DNA from: Xylophilus rhododendri
Lineage (GTDB): Bacteria; Pseudomonadota; Gammaproteobacteria; Burkholderiales; Burkholderiaceae_C
Direction: 5' to 3'
Assembly (NCBI RefSeq): GCF_009906855.1
Contig: NZ_CP047650.1
Span: forward strand, 3,162,001 to 3,226,000
Length of the DNA: 64,000 nt
Position 1 is the first letter of the stretch. Each line of letters starts with the position of its first letter. Position numbers and translations under genes: made by a program. Below are positions 1 through 11,256 of this stretch, piece after piece. A model generated the notes under the pieces. That model did no database searches, was not told the DNA's origin, and worked only from the letters and a program-made list of their open reading frames with translations.

Positions 1-1
1 T

Positions 2-1741
2 GCATACCGGGCACTGCCGCCGGGCCGTCCTCATGCGACCCCGGGGCAGCTGCAGGCCTGCCAGGATGCGCTGCAGCAGGAAACCGAACGCCGGGTCGAT
101 GCCGCCGCCGCGGCCCTGATCCTCTCGGGCGTCCTGGCCCGCATCGCGGTCAAGGAATGCGAACGCGGCCGCCCGCTGGACCTGGCGGAAAGCATCGCCC
201 TGGTCGAAGACGGCGATGTGCAGGGCTTCATGCTGGCGGCCGGCCTGCAGGCCGGGCAGATCGACCGGGGCCGCGTCGGGCAGGCGCGCGCGGCGGCGCT
301 GGCCTCGCTCGCCACCCTGCCGACCGCCTTGCTCGGCACCAGCCTTTCCAGCGCGGTCAATGCCTTTTTCCCCGGAAACGCGACGGCGCGCCTGGTGGGT
401 TTCATTCTCAACGTGGCGATATTGGCGCTGACGCCCTGGCTGAACGCATGCCTGATCCAGCCATTCGGTGCATGGGCGGACCGCTGGCGCGCGGCCGATT
501 ATGTGGTGCGTGTGGACCGGTTCCGCATTCACGACCGCCAGGATAAACCGGCGCTGACCCGCCATATTCGCCGGGCCATGGCCGAATATCGTCGGACACA
601 CGCCGCCATCGCCCGCTGCCTGGAGCAGCCCGGCAGGCTGGCGCGCCTGCCCGATTTGCGCTGGCGCCATGCCCGCGCGACCGAGGCGCTGCGCAAGCTC
701 TTGCCCGCCGTCCGCGCCAAGCAGGCGGCCGATACCCGTGTGCATCTGGAGAACCGCTTCCAGAATCTCGCCCGCTATCCCAAGCTGGTGCTGGCTCCGG
801 TCGGCCAGCTGCTGCGCGCGGCGCGCTGGATCTCGGCCTGGGCCTCGGCCGCGCTGCAGGTGGGTGTCTCGCTGGGGGCGGCGGGCATCCAGGCCTGGCT
901 CGCCGGCCGCGACGAGGGCCACAAGCAGGCCTTCACCATCCGCTTCCACATGCTGTACGACCCACCGCTGAACGCCCTTGGAGATAGCCGCCTGGCCCGC
1001 GGATCGCCGCTGCGCCCGCAGGACATCGACGAGACCCGTCTGCGCGACTTCTTCACCGGCCCGAACCGCAGCCGCGTCGCCATGCTCGCCACCTGCCTGC
1101 GCGCCCATGCCGGCGGCTACGAACGCCGGCATTCCGGCGCGGTGGCCGATGCCGCCGCCAACCTCGAAGCCGGCGATGGCTGCCATGCCGAGCTGCAGCG
1201 CCTGCGCGCCGACCTCGCCCGCGTGGAAAGCCAGCAGCTGACCGAGCTGGCGCTGGACGGGGTCGCCGCCCGGCTGCTGCTGCCCGGCGGCCGCTGCGAT
1301 CCCCTGCTGTGGGCCGAGGTCAGCGCGCGCCTGCAGAAGCAAGGCGAGGTCTCCAGCCAGTTCTGCAAGTTCCTGGGCCAGCAATGGCAGGTCGGCGTCG
1401 GGCCGGGCTATTACGTCTTCGTGCCCAAGCTGCTGAACCTGGCCTGGCAAGGCAGCCCACCGCTGCCGGGCATGGTGGCCTGTGCCGGGCTGGCGGCGCT
1501 GTTCGGCCTGGCGGGCTACAACACGCATCCCAAGGTCGCCATCGAACGCAACGAGCTGCAGGTGCGCATCGACCACGGCGAGGTCGGCACCGGCTTCCTG
1601 GACACCATGCGCCAGGCCGGTGTCGCGATGGTGGCGCTGCCGCGTCAGCTGCAGCAGGGCCGGCAGTTCGGCGCGGCGGTGTGCGCGCTGCTCGAATGCC
1701 TGGGCCAGGCCGCGGAAATGGAGCGCCGGCTCGGCGCCTGA
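2..1741 (+). CDS. Hypothetical protein with isolated hydrophobic segments; 5' end outside window
   Basis: The frame is open from the first bases of the window, so the N-terminus lies upstream; the internal ATG at 218 is not needed. At least 579 residues are visible. I do not recognise a family. The product is rich in Arg, Ala and Leu and looks largely helical, with hydrophobic stretches encoded near 400-450, 800-890 and 1465-1515. It ends 63 bases before the ligase-associated exonuclease and reads the same way, but has no visible repair motif. Its character (large, orphan, scattered hydrophobic patches) is like that of the 1280-residue product at 4501-8343; a relationship between the two, or a role as a secreted effector, would be a guess. 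Confidence 0.7.
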   Translation, partial: AYRALPPGRPHATPGQLQACQDALQQETERRVDAAAAALILSGVLARIAVKECERGRPLDLAESIALVEDGDVQGFMLAAGLQAGQIDRGRVGQARAAALASLATLPTALLGTSLSSAVNAFFPGNATARLVGFILNVAILALTPWLNACLIQPFGAWADRWRAADYVVRVDRFRIHDRQDKPALTRHIRRAMAEYRRTHAAIARCLEQPGRLARLPDLRWRHARATEALRKLLPAVRAKQAADTRVHLENRFQNLARYPKLVLAPVGQLLRAARWISAWASAALQVGVSLGAAGIQAWLAGRDEGHKQAFTIRFHMLYDPPLNALGDSRLARGSPLRPQDIDETRLRDFFTGPNRSRVAMLATCLRAHAGGYERRHSGAVADAAANLEAGDGCHAELQRLRADLARVESQQLTELALDGVAARLLLPGGRCDPLLWAEVSARLQKQGEVSSQFCKFLGQQWQVGVGPGYYVFVPKLLNLAWQGSPPLPGMVACAGLAALFGLAGYNTHPKVAIERNELQVRIDHGEVGTGFLDTMRQAGVAMVALPRQLQQGRQFGAAVCALLECLGQAAEMERRLGA

Positions 1742-1804
1742 GGTTCGGGTGCTGTTGCCATTTGTTCCCGGTCGCGGCGGCCGCGCGCCGAAGATGATCC
1801 GACC

Positions 1805-2836
1805 ATGGAACTCATCGTCGCCCGCCCCGAAGGCCTCTACTGCACCGCCGGGGATTTCTACATCGACCCCTGGCGGCCGGTGGACCGCGCCGTCATCACC
1901 CACGCCCATTCCGACCATGCGCGTGTCGGCCACGGCCACTACCTGGCCCACACCGACAGCGAAGGCACCCTGAGGGCCCGCCTGGGCGCCGACATCCCGC
2001 TGCAGACCCTGCCCTACGGCGAGGCGATCGAGCACAAGGGCGTGCGCATCTCCCTGCACCCGGCCGGCCATGTGCTGGGCTCGGCCCAGGTGCGGCTGGA
2101 GCACGGCGGCCGGGTCTGGGTGGCCTCGGGCGACTACAAGCTCGAAGACGACGGCACCTGCGCTCCCTTCGAGCCGGTGCGCTGCGACACCTTCATCACC
2201 GAATCCACCTTCGGCCTGCCCATCTACCGCTGGCCGGCGCAGCCGGTGCTGTTCGCCGAGATCGATGCCTGGTGGCGGACCAACGCGGCGGCGGGCCGCG
2301 CCTCGGTGCTGCTGGGTTATGCCTTCGGCAAGGCGCAGCGCATCCTGCACGGGGTGGACAGCAGCATCGGGCCGATCGTGGTGCATGGCGCGGTCGAGCC
2401 GCTCAATGCCGTCTACCGCGCGGCCGGCGTGCGCCTGCCGCCCACGCTGCGGGTGACCGACCCGGGAGTGGACGCCGCCCTGCTCAAGACCGCGCTGGTG
2501 GTGGCACCGCCCTCGGCCCAGGGCACGCCCTGGATACGCCGCTTCGGCAACTATTCGGACGGTTTTGCCAGCGGCTGGATGCAGCTGCGCGGCACCCGCC
2601 GGCGGCGCGGCGTGGACAAGGGTTTCGTCATGTCCGACCACGCCGACTGGCCCGGCCTGCAGCGCGCCATCGGCGCCACCGGCGCGGAGTGCGTGTACGT
2701 CACCCACGGCAGCGTGGCGGTGATGGTGCGCTGGCTGGCCGAGCAGGGCCTGGACGCCCGCTCCTTCAAGACCGAATACGGCGACGAGGACGGCGAGACC
2801 GCGCCGGCGGCCGAGCCGGCGGGGCAGGGCGCATGA
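1805..2836 (+). CDS. Ligase-associated DNA exonuclease (metallo-beta-lactamase fold)
   Basis: A 343-residue protein of the metallo-beta-lactamase/beta-CASP nuclease group that accompanies bacterial ATP-dependent DNA ligases. The zinc-binding signature HAHSDH is at residues 33-38, and a later HPAGHVLGSAQ segment supplies another metal-site histidine. The family is thought to process DNA ends before ligation by the partner ligase; this role is inferred from family and context. The stop codon overlaps the ligase start in ATGA (2833-2836), so the two are probably translationally coupled. The ATG at 1805 opens directly into the conserved N-terminal strand, which supports this start. Confidence 0.9.
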   Translation: MELIVARPEGLYCTAGDFYIDPWRPVDRAVITHAHSDHARVGHGHYLAHTDSEGTLRARLGADIPLQTLPYGEAIEHKGVRISLHPAGHVLGSAQVRLEHGGRVWVASGDYKLEDDGTCAPFEPVRCDTFITESTFGLPIYRWPAQPVLFAEIDAWWRTNAAAGRASVLLGYAFGKAQRILHGVDSSIGPIVVHGAVEPLNAVYRAAGVRLPPTLRVTDPGVDAALLKTALVVAPPSAQGTPWIRRFGNYSDGFASGWMQLRGTRRRRGVDKGFVMSDHADWPGLQRAIGATGAECVYVTHGSVAVMVRWLAEQGLDARSFKTEYGDEDGETAPAAEPAGQGA

Positions 2837-4488
2837 AGGCCTTCGCCGCCCTCTACCGCGCCCTGGACGCCACCACCTCCACCCTGGCCAAGCAGGCCGC
2901 CCTGCAGCAGTACCTGGCCGCCGCGCCGGCCGAGGACGCCGCCTGGGCCGTCTACTTCCTGGCCGGCGGCAAGCCGCGCCAGCTGGTGCCCAGCAAGCTG
3001 CTGCGCGAGATCGCCCGCGATGCGGCCGGCTTGCCCGAATGGCTGTTCGCCGAGAGCTACGACGCGGTCGGCGACCTGGCCGAGACCATCTCCCTGCTGC
3101 TGCCCCTGCCGTCCGGCGCACACGAGCTGGGCCTGGCCGCCTGGATGCAGCAGCATCTGCTGCCCCTGCGCAAGACTCCGCCCGAGGCCCTGTCCGCCGT
3201 GCTGGGCGCGCAGTGGGACCTGCTGGCTCCGGAAGACCGGCTGGTGTATTTCAAGCTGATCACCGGCAGCTTCCGTGTCGGCGTCTCGCGCCTGCAGGTG
3301 ACGCAGGCGCTGGCCGTCACCGCCGGGCTGGACCCGAAGCTGATCGCCCAGCGCCTGATCGGCTACACCGCCATCGGCGGCGCGCCGGATGCCGACGATT
3401 ACCGCCGGCTGATCGCCACGGCGGAAGAGGGCGCGGCCGATCCGCATGGCAGCGGCCATCCCTATCCCTTCTTCCTGGCCCATCCGCTGGCGCTGCCGGT
3501 GGCGCAGTTCGAGGCGACGATCGGCCCGCCCTCGGCCTGGCAGGTGGAGTGGAAATGGGACGGCATCCGTGCCCAGCTGGTGCGGCGCGCGGGCGATGTG
3601 TGGATCTGGTCGCGCGGCGAGGAACTGGTCACCGACCGTTATCCCGAACTGCAGGCCCTGGGCGGCGCGGTGCCGGACGGCACGGTGATCGACGGCGAGA
3701 TCGTGGTCTGGCGCGACGGCCGGGTGCAGCCCTTCGCCGAGATGCAGAAACGGATAGGCCGCAAGACCGTGGGCCCCAAGCTGCAGCGCGAGCTGCCGGT
3801 GGTGCTGCTGGCCTACGACCTGCTGGAGGAAGGCGGCGTGGACCTGCGTGCCCTGCCCCAGCAGGAGCGCCGCGCCCGGCTCGATGCGCTGGTGGCACGC
3901 ACACCGCATCCGTCGCTGGTGTCCAGCCCGCTGCTGCAGGGCACCGACTGGGCAGACCTGGCCGTGCAGCGCGAGCAAGCACGCTCGCTGGGCGTGGAGG
4001 GCATGATGCTCAAGGCCTTGTCCGCCCAGTACGGCGTGGGCCGCACCAAGGACGTGGGCACCTGGTGGAAGTGGAAGATCGACCCGCTCTCCATCGACGC
4101 GGTCCTGATCTACGCCCAGCGCGGCCACGGCCGCCGCGCCAGCCTCTACAGCGACTACACCTTCGCCGTCTGGGACGGCCCGGCGGAACAGGAGGACCGC
4201 AAGCTGGTGCCCTTCGCCAAGGCCTATTCGGGCCTGACCGATGCCGAGATGGCCCGGGTCGACGCGGTGATCCGCAAGACCACGCTGGAGACCTTCGGCC
4301 CGGTGCGCAGCGTCAAACCCACGCTGGTCTTCGAGCTGGGCTTCGAAGGCATCGCCCGCAGCAGCCGCCACAAGAGCGGCATCGCCGTGCGGTTCCCGCG
4401 CATGCTGCGCTGGCGCGAGGACAAGCCGGTGGCGGAGGCCGACACGCTGCAGACCCTGGCCGAGCTGCTGCCGCATTCCGATCCCTGA
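2833..4488 (+). CDS. ATP-dependent DNA ligase (bacterial LigC/LigB-type)
   Basis: A 551-residue ATP-dependent DNA ligase. The adenylation motif I reads EWKWDGIRAQ, with K241 as the lysine that would carry AMP; downstream come the RGEE and DGEIV motifs and the C-terminal KWKIDPL motif, followed by an OB-fold-like domain. The N-terminal 200 or so residues match the helical DNA-binding domain of larger bacterial ATP ligases. It seals nicks or broken ends in the ligase-associated repair module made with the exonuclease upstream, the helicase at 8449 and PdeM at 12915. The ATG at 2833 overlaps the exonuclease stop. The same frame is open farther upstream only as a shadow of the exonuclease gene. 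Confidence 0.93.
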   Translation: MKAFAALYRALDATTSTLAKQAALQQYLAAAPAEDAAWAVYFLAGGKPRQLVPSKLLREIARDAAGLPEWLFAESYDAVGDLAETISLLLPLPSGAHELGLAAWMQQHLLPLRKTPPEALSAVLGAQWDLLAPEDRLVYFKLITGSFRVGVSRLQVTQALAVTAGLDPKLIAQRLIGYTAIGGAPDADDYRRLIATAEEGAADPHGSGHPYPFFLAHPLALPVAQFEATIGPPSAWQVEWKWDGIRAQLVRRAGDVWIWSRGEELVTDRYPELQALGGAVPDGTVIDGEIVVWRDGRVQPFAEMQKRIGRKTVGPKLQRELPVVLLAYDLLEEGGVDLRALPQQERRARLDALVARTPHPSLVSSPLLQGTDWADLAVQREQARSLGVEGMMLKALSAQYGVGRTKDVGTWWKWKIDPLSIDAVLIYAQRGHGRRASLYSDYTFAVWDGPAEQEDRKLVPFAKAYSGLTDAEMARVDAVIRKTTLETFGPVRSVKPTLVFELGFEGIARSSRHKSGIAVRFPRMLRWREDKPVAEADTLQTLAELLPHSDP

Positions 4489-4500
4489 CGCCGGCGCCGT

Positions 4501-7500
4501 TCAGAACCAGCTGGCCTGCTCGGTGTCCAGGCGCGAGTTCAGCGCCACGCCGGCGACGGCGAGCATGCCGGCCAGCTTGTCGCGGTCGGCCTGCGTCTGC
4601 TGGAAATGGTGCCGTGCGTACTTGGCAAGGCTCAGGTCGTACCAGTAGAGGCGCGGGTCCAGATTGCCGATGCGGGTCCGCCAGCCGCGCCGGGCCATGG
4701 CCTGGCCCAGCTTCCAGCATTGCTGGTCGGAGGCGGACAGCAGCTCGAAATCCGCGGGCGCGGCCAGGGTGCGGTCGATGCGCTGCTTGAGCTGCTGGCT
4801 GCCGCCCATGGCCAGCAGCATGGCCAGCACTTCCTCGACCCGCGGCGCATCCGCTGGCCAGTGGCCGGCGTGCTGGTGGAACTGCGCCAGATCCCGCGCG
4901 CAGTGAGCCACCAGCGCATCGAAGGAGGCATCGTCCGGGGCGTAGCCGCCGCGCCAGGACTGGATCTGCGCCGCGGTCTGGAAGGTGGCCGGCCCGCTCT
5001 GCGGCTGAATCGCGTTCATCAGGTTGGAGGCCAGCGGGCTGGCCAGGCTGCTCAGGCGCGGCGCGAACTGCAGCTGTTTCAGATGGTCCGGCGACAGCAT
5101 GCTGAGCTTGAACTCGCCGAGGTGGTGCACGCTCTGGGCGATGGCCAGCGCGCCGCCGGCCAGCACCACCACCGCGGCGGCCGCACCCTGCCAGGTGACG
5201 GGGATGACCTGGCCGGCGAATCGCGCGGTGCCGCGGGTGAAGGCCAGGAACCACAAGTCTCGGTTGACCCGGTAATGGCGCGAGATCTGGCCGGCGGCCG
5301 AGAAGCTGCGCAGCGAGGCGCCGACGATGCCCAGCGGGTCCTGCACCCGGTCGAAGCGGCCGCTGCGCAGGGCGAGCAGGTCGCGCGCCAGGATGCACAT
5401 GGCGCGGCGGTGTTCCTCGACGCGGGCGGCGCGGCTGCGGTAGTCGCGGTACAAGGCTTCCAGGCGCTGCGGCGACAGGCCCGACCAGCGCAGGTGCAGC
5501 GGCTCGTCGCCTTCTTCGAGCTGGCCGCGTGTCTGCAACTTCACTTCCACCTGCGCCAGCCAGATTTCGGTGTCGTTGTCGGCGAAGGGGGTGCGCAGGG
5601 CGGTGGCCAGGGCGGCCAGCTCACCGCGCGACAGGGCGAAGCCGGGCGTGTGCCGGTGGCGCTGCAGGAAGCCATCGACCTGGCCACGCGCCCGCGCAAG
5701 CAGGGCGGCGATGCGCAGGCGCGCCGGGATGCGGCCGCCTTCGCCGGGGAAGAAGCCGGCATGGCGCTCCTGGTACTGGAAGGCCTGGCGGATGCCGTAG
5801 CGGTCGCGCTCCTGCCGGTAGTCGCGGGCGATCTGTTCGATGGCGGGGCTGGGTGTCTGCACCACCCGCTGGGCTGCCTCGGCGGCGCAGTCGAGCAGCC
5901 GGATCGAATCCCGGTGGGCATCGAGCAGGGCCTGGTGCTTCAGCACCGAGGTGGCCTCGTGCATCGCGTCCAGCGAGTGCGCGGCGAGCTCGGCCACGCA
6001 GCGCCGCCGCCAGTGCGCCAGCGGGTCCTGCTCCAGCGCATGCAGCAGGTTCCAGCCCATCTGCGACTGCTCGGTGCTGCCGTCGACCAGCTCGTTCTCC
6101 CAGGCCGCGCGCAGCGAATGCGTCATCTGCAGGATGCGGCGCAGGTAAAGCGGCACATGGTTGTCCAGCACCGCCTTCTCGATGCTGGCGAGCCAGCGCG
6201 CCCGGTCGCCGGTGAGGGCATGGGCCTCGAGCGATCGCAGCAGGCGGTAGAGCTGGCCGTCGGTCTGGCCCTGGCGGTCCTTGCGGTACCAGGCCACGGC
6301 AGCAGCGTCGCGCGGTGCCGCGCCGACGACGAAGGCGGCCAGCGCGAAGGCCACCGCCACACCGAAGCCGGCCGCCGCCCCGCCCGAGGCGGCCGCGGCG
6401 CTGATGCCGAAGAAGGCGGCCACGCCGATCGCCATCGTCACCACCAGCCCGAACACCGCGTTCACATACAGGCCGCGGTACTGGGCCATGAGGAAGCAGC
6501 GCGATTCGAACAAGGCCTGCTCCTGCAGGCTGCAGGATCGCAGCAGCTGCAGGATCAGCCCATGGAAGGCCACGCCGCCGGCGTGCAGGGCCACGCTGTC
6601 CGGCGCCATCCAGGCGCCCCAGGCGGCGCGGTCCATGTCGGCCTCTTCCAGCACCGCCGCGGCATGGGCCAGGGCGCGCTCGGCGATGACGGCGGCCTCG
6701 GCCGGCGGCTCTTTGCAGGCCTTGCGGTTGATGGCTTCGACCAGGGCCAGGACCACCGAACGGCGCAGTTCCTCGTCCAGCGCATCGGGGCTTTCTTCCA
6801 GTCCGGCCGGCAGCGGCGGCAGCGCCGCCACGAATTCCAGCAGCAGCTGCGCGATGCGGATCGGCGCGGGAATGGCCTGGTCCAGCCCGCCGGTTTCGCG
6901 GCCGAGCATATGGGCCTGGTAGTCACACAGGGCCAGCAGTTCGGGCGCCAGGGCGCAGCGGGCGTTCAGGCCGTAGCCCCGGGATTCTTCCAGCCGGCGC
7001 ACGCTGCGCCGGCACTCGGCCGCCGCCGGATTGCCGGGCTGGGTGTAGAGGTGCAGGGCCTCGCGGGCAATGGCGGTCACCGCCTGGCTGAGGCGGCGCT
7101 GGTTCCAGTAGAGCTGCGGATCGACCTGCGGCCGGGCCTGCACCGCCGAATCGAAAGGCCGCAGGTCCACATTGGCCGCGCCGGTGGCGCCGGCGCTGGC
7201 CTGGGACAGCACCGCGCCGCCGTACTGCAGCACGGCGGTCGAGATCACGGTGACCGTGGCCGCCACCGCCGCGCTGCCGCCCAGGGCGGTCAGTCCGGCC
7301 GTCACCACCCGCGCCACCATGGACCAGGTCGCGCCGGGCACCAGGATGCTGCGGTAGTACTCGGTATTGCAGTTCTCGCGCACCTGTTCGCTCAGGCTGT
7401 TGTAGCCGAACTCGCCGCCGTTGCGCCGCCGGAACTCGTCGAAGGCCTGCTTGCGTGCGTTGGCGATGCGGCGGCTGGTGGCGCGGGCGTTCCTGCGCAC

Positions 7501-8343
7501 CAGGGCGTGGAGCGCGGCGGGGGGCGCATCCGGGCCGAGCCGGGAGCTCTCGGCCACCAGCCTGTGCATGGCGTCGAGGTGGATGGCGTCGAAGCGGCGC
7601 TGCAGCGCCTCGCCCAGCTCGGCGATGAGTTCGGCGGTCTTGCGGGCCGCGGCGGGGCTGGGGCGCATCAGCTCGTCCATGGTGGCGGCCGACAGGCGCA
7701 GCACCCAGTCGCGGCCGGCCAGGCCCGCCAGGTCCCGGGGCGGGCGCTGGCCGTCGCGTTTCAGGGCCCGCAGGGCGCGCCGCAGAGCCGAGTCGTCATG
7801 GCGCAGATCGGTCATCTCGGCGATCAGCTGCGCCCGGGTGCGGGTGAGGTCCTGGTCGTCCTGGCTGACGAACTGCCAGAGCAGGCCGCAGCCCTTGTCC
7901 ACATTGCGCCGCAGGTTGGTGAGGAAGGCGTCGTCCATGTGGCCGAGCAGCTGCTCGACCACCTCGGCCAGCAGGCCGGGCGTCAGCGGCGCCATGCTGA
8001 AGTTGCGCCGCAGCAGCAGGGTCTGGTTGTGGCGCTGCACCTTCTGCAGCGTGGGCGATATGTCGCTCACCCGCCGCGCCACCGCGGCGCTGCAGCCGTG
8101 CAGTTGGCGCGAGGCCTTGCGCCAGCGGCCGTTGACGCCGGAATCGAGAAAGCCGGTGTGGCGGAATTGGGTGGCGAGCGGGGCGGCGGCGAAGTCGCTG
8201 TCGGGCGCGGCGGGCCTGTCTTCATCGCCCGCGCAGTCGTCGCGCGGTGCATCGTCGGGCCGCTCGAGGTCGTCGGGTGGGGGTGGGGGAATGAGCCGTG
8301 GCGATGGACATCCACCGGTCGGGATCGGGTTTGCCGGCAACAT
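4501..8343 (-). CDS. Orphan 1280-residue protein with three hydrophobic regions
   Basis: A very large product that I cannot assign to a family. The first 60 residues are low-complexity and Pro/Asp-rich, then long helical Arg/Ala/Leu-rich segments follow. Hydrophobic regions lie near residues 340-375, 625-682 (the longest, small-residue rich) and 1045-1070. There is no signal peptide and no nucleotide-binding or enzymatic motif I can name. The gene lies antisense between the ligase and helicase genes, with only 12 bases to the ligase stop, and diverges from the helicase across 105 bases. That placement splits a module that is usually contiguous, so later insertion is plausible. A membrane-interacting secreted protein is one possibility, without direct support. 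The frame is fully open and dense in preferred codons. Confidence 0.75.
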   Translation of the reverse strand: MLPANPIPTGGCPSPRLIPPPPPDDLERPDDAPRDDCAGDEDRPAAPDSDFAAAPLATQFRHTGFLDSGVNGRWRKASRQLHGCSAAVARRVSDISPTLQKVQRHNQTLLLRRNFSMAPLTPGLLAEVVEQLLGHMDDAFLTNLRRNVDKGCGLLWQFVSQDDQDLTRTRAQLIAEMTDLRHDDSALRRALRALKRDGQRPPRDLAGLAGRDWVLRLSAATMDELMRPSPAAARKTAELIAELGEALQRRFDAIHLDAMHRLVAESSRLGPDAPPAALHALVRRNARATSRRIANARKQAFDEFRRRNGGEFGYNSLSEQVRENCNTEYYRSILVPGATWSMVARVVTAGLTALGGSAAVAATVTVISTAVLQYGGAVLSQASAGATGAANVDLRPFDSAVQARPQVDPQLYWNQRRLSQAVTAIAREALHLYTQPGNPAAAECRRSVRRLEESRGYGLNARCALAPELLALCDYQAHMLGRETGGLDQAIPAPIRIAQLLLEFVAALPPLPAGLEESPDALDEELRRSVVLALVEAINRKACKEPPAEAAVIAERALAHAAAVLEEADMDRAAWGAWMAPDSVALHAGGVAFHGLILQLLRSCSLQEQALFESRCFLMAQYRGLYVNAVFGLVVTMAIGVAAFFGISAAAASGGAAAGFGVAVAFALAAFVVGAAPRDAAAVAWYRKDRQGQTDGQLYRLLRSLEAHALTGDRARWLASIEKAVLDNHVPLYLRRILQMTHSLRAAWENELVDGSTEQSQMGWNLLHALEQDPLAHWRRRCVAELAAHSLDAMHEATSVLKHQALLDAHRDSIRLLDCAAEAAQRVVQTPSPAIEQIARDYRQERDRYGIRQAFQYQERHAGFFPGEGGRIPARLRIAALLARARGQVDGFLQRHRHTPGFALSRGELAALATALRTPFADNDTEIWLAQVEVKLQTRGQLEEGDEPLHLRWSGLSPQRLEALYRDYRSRAARVEEHRRAMCILARDLLALRSGRFDRVQDPLGIVGASLRSFSAAGQISRHYRVNRDLWFLAFTRGTARFAGQVIPVTWQGAAAAVVVLAGGALAIAQSVHHLGEFKLSMLSPDHLKQLQFAPRLSSLASPLASNLMNAIQPQSGPATFQTAAQIQSWRGGYAPDDASFDALVAHCARDLAQFHQHAGHWPADAPRVEEVLAMLLAMGGSQQLKQRIDRTLAAPADFELLSASDQQCWKLGQAMARRGWRTRIGNLDPRLYWYDLSLAKYARHHFQQTQADRDKLAGMLAVAGVALNSRLDTEQASWF

Positions 8344-8448
8344 GGGGTCTCCTGTCTTTTGCGGCCGAGATTCGCAGCCGGCCTCTGCGCTGTTGACGTG
8401 AACACGAAGCTACGCGCGGTAAATCCGAGCGCCCCACAATCGCTGCCG

Positions 8449-11208
8449 ATGAAGTCCCACAGCCGTCCGCTCGCCATCCGCCGCGCCATCGCCGGCTGGT
8501 TCTCCGAGCGCGGCTGGAAGGCTTTCGGCTTCCAGAAGGAAGTGTGGAAGGCGCTGGCCGAGGGCCGCTCCGGCCTGCTGCATGCCACCACCGGCGCGGG
8601 CAAGACCTATGCGGTGTGGCTGGGCGCGCTGCAGGCCTTCTCGCAGCGCGCCGCCGAGGGCGAGGAGCCCGGCTCGCGTCGCCGCTCCACGCCTTCCGTG
8701 CCGCTGACGGTGCTGTGGATCACACCGATGCGTGCCCTGGCCGCCGACACCCTCACGGCGCTGCGCCGGCCGCTCGACGAGCTCGCCGGACGCCATCCCG
8801 GCATCGCCCGCTGGACCGCCGGCGCCCGCACCGGCGACACCGACAGCGGCGAGCGCAGCGCCCAGTCGCGCCGCCTGCCGACGGTGCTGGTGACCACGCC
8901 GGAGAGCCTGTCGCTGATGCTGGCCCGCGCCGATGCCCAGGAACTGCTGCGCGGCGTGGAACTGGTGGTGGCCGACGAATGGCACGAGCTGCTGGGCAAC
9001 AAGCGCGGCGTGCAGCTGCAGCTGGCCATCGCCCGCATCCGCGGCTGGAACCCGGCGCTGCGGGTGTGGGGCATGTCGGCCACGCTGGGCAATCTGCAGG
9101 AGGCGATGGAAACCCTGCTCGGCCCGCGCCAGCCCGGCGACGAAGGCGTGCTGGTGCAGGGCAAGATCGACAAGCGCCTGGTCGTCGACACCCTGCTGCC
9201 CGGGAACGCCGCCCGCTTCAGCTGGGCCGGCCACCTGGGCCTGCGCATGCTGCCGCAGGTGGTGGCGGAGCTGGACCAGAGCGGCACCACACTCGTCTTC
9301 GTCAACGTGCGTTCGCAGGCCGAGCTTTGGTACAAGGCCATCCTCGAAGCGCGGCCGGACTGGGCCGGCGTGCTGGCCATCCACCACGGCTCGCTGGACC
9401 GCGGCGTGCGCGACTGGGTGGAGCAGGGGCTGAAGGCCGGCTCGCTCAAGGCGGTGGTCTGCACCAGCAGCCTGGACCTGGGCGTGGATTTCCTGCCGGT
9501 GGAGCGGGTGGTGCAGATCGGCTCGCCCAAGGGCGTGGCGCGGCTGCTGCAGCGCGCCGGCCGGTCGGGCCATGCGCCGGGCCGGCCGTCCCGCATCACG
9601 CTGGTGCCCACGCACAGCCTGGAGATCATCGAAGCCGCCGCAGCACGTGCCGCCATCCGCGCCGGCCATGTGGAGCGCCGCAGCTCGCCGCACCAGCCGG
9701 TGGATGTGCTGGCCCAGCACCTGGTCACGGTCGCGCTCGGCGGCGGCTTCGAGCCCGAGGCGCTGTATGCCGAGGTGCGCCGCACGGCCGCCTACCGCGA
9801 GCTGCCGCGCGCGGTGTGGGACTGGTGCCTGGACTTCGTCTCGCGCGGCGGGCCATCGCTCGCGGCCTATCCGGACTACCACCGCGTGGCGCCGGACGAA
9901 CAGGGCATCTGGCGCCTTTCCGACAAACGCCTGGCACGCCGCCACCGCAGCAATATCGGCACCATCGTAAGTGATGCCTCGATGGTGGTACAGATCAAGA
10001 ACGGCGCGCGGCTCGGCACCATGGAGGAGAGCTTTCTCGCCCGCCTGCAGCCCGGCGACTGCTTCCTCTTCGCCGGCCGGGTGCTGGAGATGGTGAAGAT
10101 CGAACAGATGACGGCCTACGTCAAACGCGCCACCGCGGGCCGGCCGACGGTGCCGCGCTGGAACGGCTCGCGCATGGCGATCTCCTCGGTGCTGGCCGAA
10201 TCGCTGGTCGAGCAGATGGCCCTGGCCGCGGCACACCGCTTCGATTCGCCCGAGCTGAAGAGCGTGCGGCCCTTGCTGGAGGTGCAGCAGCGCTGGTCGG
10301 CCCTGCCCACGCCCGGCACCCTGCTGGCCGAGACCTTGCGTACGCGCGAGGGCTGGCATCTCTTCCTCTATCCCTTCGCCGGCCGCCATGCACACATCGG
10401 CCTGGCCAGCCTGTTTGCCTGGCGCGCGGCGCAGCACGAGCAGGGCACCTTCTCCATCGCCATCAACGACTACGGCCTGGAGCTGATCAGCGCCACACCG
10501 CGCGACTGGGCTGGCCTGCTGCCCGATCTGCTGCGCCTGGACGACGCGCCCGGCGGTGGCGAGCACGGCGCCCTGCTGCAAGAGGTGCTGGCCAGCCTGA
10601 ACGCCACCGAGATGTCGCGCCGGCGCTTTCGCGAGATCGCGCGGGTGTCGGGCCTGATCTTCCAGAGCCATCCCGGCGAGCGCCGCAGCAACCGCCAGCT
10701 GCAGGCCTCGTCGCAGCTCTTCTTCGAGGTCTTCCAGAAATACGACAGCGACAACATGCTGCTGCGCCAGGCCGACGAGGAGGTGCTGAGCCAGGAGCTG
10801 GACATCGCCCAGATCCTGGGCAGCCTGCGCAAGATGCGTTCGCAGGAACTGGTGGTCAAGCACCTGGAGCGGCCCAGCCCCTTCGCCTTCCCGCTGATGA
10901 TCGAACTCTTCCGCGAGAAGCTGACCAACGAGAACCTGGCCGACCGCATCGCGCGTATGGTGCTGCAGCTGGAAGACGCGGCCGATGGCCGGGCGCCGGA
11001 TGCGCAGGCGGCCGAGGAGAAACAGGCCCGGCGCCCGCGCAACGGCCCGCCTCGCGCGAAGCCGCCCGAGCCGCCCAGCGCGGCGGAACAGGCGGCGGCG
11101 GCGGAGATCAGGAAGGATCTCGATTTCTCGCTCACGCCGGTGGAAGGCGGCGAGCCCCGCAAGCCGCGCCGGGAGCGCAAGCCTTCGCGGCCCCTGCCTC
11201 TGTTGTAA
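8449..11208 (+). CDS. Ligase-associated DEXH-box DNA helicase (Lhr-like)
   Basis: A 919-residue superfamily 2 helicase. Walker A is ATTGAGKT at residues 46-53 and motif II is DEWH at 176-179, giving the DEXH class; the SATLGN motif III and the C-terminal RecA motif QRAGRSGH follow. The Lhr-type C-terminal region continues to about residue 840, then a Pro/Arg/Lys-rich tail ends the protein. It is expected to unwind or remodel DNA for the ligase and nuclease encoded at 1805-4488. The ATG at 8449 begins at the conserved N-terminus; the frame also runs upstream, but only as an antisense shadow of the 4501-8343 gene. Separation from the ligase by a 3.8 kb opposing gene is unusual for this set. Confidence 0.92.
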   Translation: MKSHSRPLAIRRAIAGWFSERGWKAFGFQKEVWKALAEGRSGLLHATTGAGKTYAVWLGALQAFSQRAAEGEEPGSRRRSTPSVPLTVLWITPMRALAADTLTALRRPLDELAGRHPGIARWTAGARTGDTDSGERSAQSRRLPTVLVTTPESLSLMLARADAQELLRGVELVVADEWHELLGNKRGVQLQLAIARIRGWNPALRVWGMSATLGNLQEAMETLLGPRQPGDEGVLVQGKIDKRLVVDTLLPGNAARFSWAGHLGLRMLPQVVAELDQSGTTLVFVNVRSQAELWYKAILEARPDWAGVLAIHHGSLDRGVRDWVEQGLKAGSLKAVVCTSSLDLGVDFLPVERVVQIGSPKGVARLLQRAGRSGHAPGRPSRITLVPTHSLEIIEAAAARAAIRAGHVERRSSPHQPVDVLAQHLVTVALGGGFEPEALYAEVRRTAAYRELPRAVWDWCLDFVSRGGPSLAAYPDYHRVAPDEQGIWRLSDKRLARRHRSNIGTIVSDASMVVQIKNGARLGTMEESFLARLQPGDCFLFAGRVLEMVKIEQMTAYVKRATAGRPTVPRWNGSRMAISSVLAESLVEQMALAAAHRFDSPELKSVRPLLEVQQRWSALPTPGTLLAETLRTREGWHLFLYPFAGRHAHIGLASLFAWRAAQHEQGTFSIAINDYGLELISATPRDWAGLLPDLLRLDDAPGGGEHGALLQEVLASLNATEMSRRRFREIARVSGLIFQSHPGERRSNRQLQASSQLFFEVFQKYDSDNMLLRQADEEVLSQELDIAQILGSLRKMRSQELVVKHLERPSPFAFPLMIELFREKLTNENLADRIARMVLQLEDAADGRAPDAQAAEEKQARRPRNGPPRAKPPEPPSAAEQAAAAEIRKDLDFSLTPVEGGEPRKPRRERKPSRPLPLL

Positions 11209-11256
11209 GTGTTCGCTTGCTTATGATGCGGGTCTTGTGCAGCTGCAGGGTTGGCA

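Noticed and set aside
2551..4476. Long open frame on the minus strand (641 codons) opposite the DNA ligase gene
   Set aside because: Its product is a low-complexity Gln/Ala/Gly/His-rich string with no family features, as expected for the complement of high-GC coding DNA; the ligase on the plus strand has all its motifs.
4606..8448. Plus-strand open frame running into the helicase gene
   Set aside because: The first 1281 codons are an antisense shadow of the 1280-residue gene; helicase homology begins only at the ATG at 8449.
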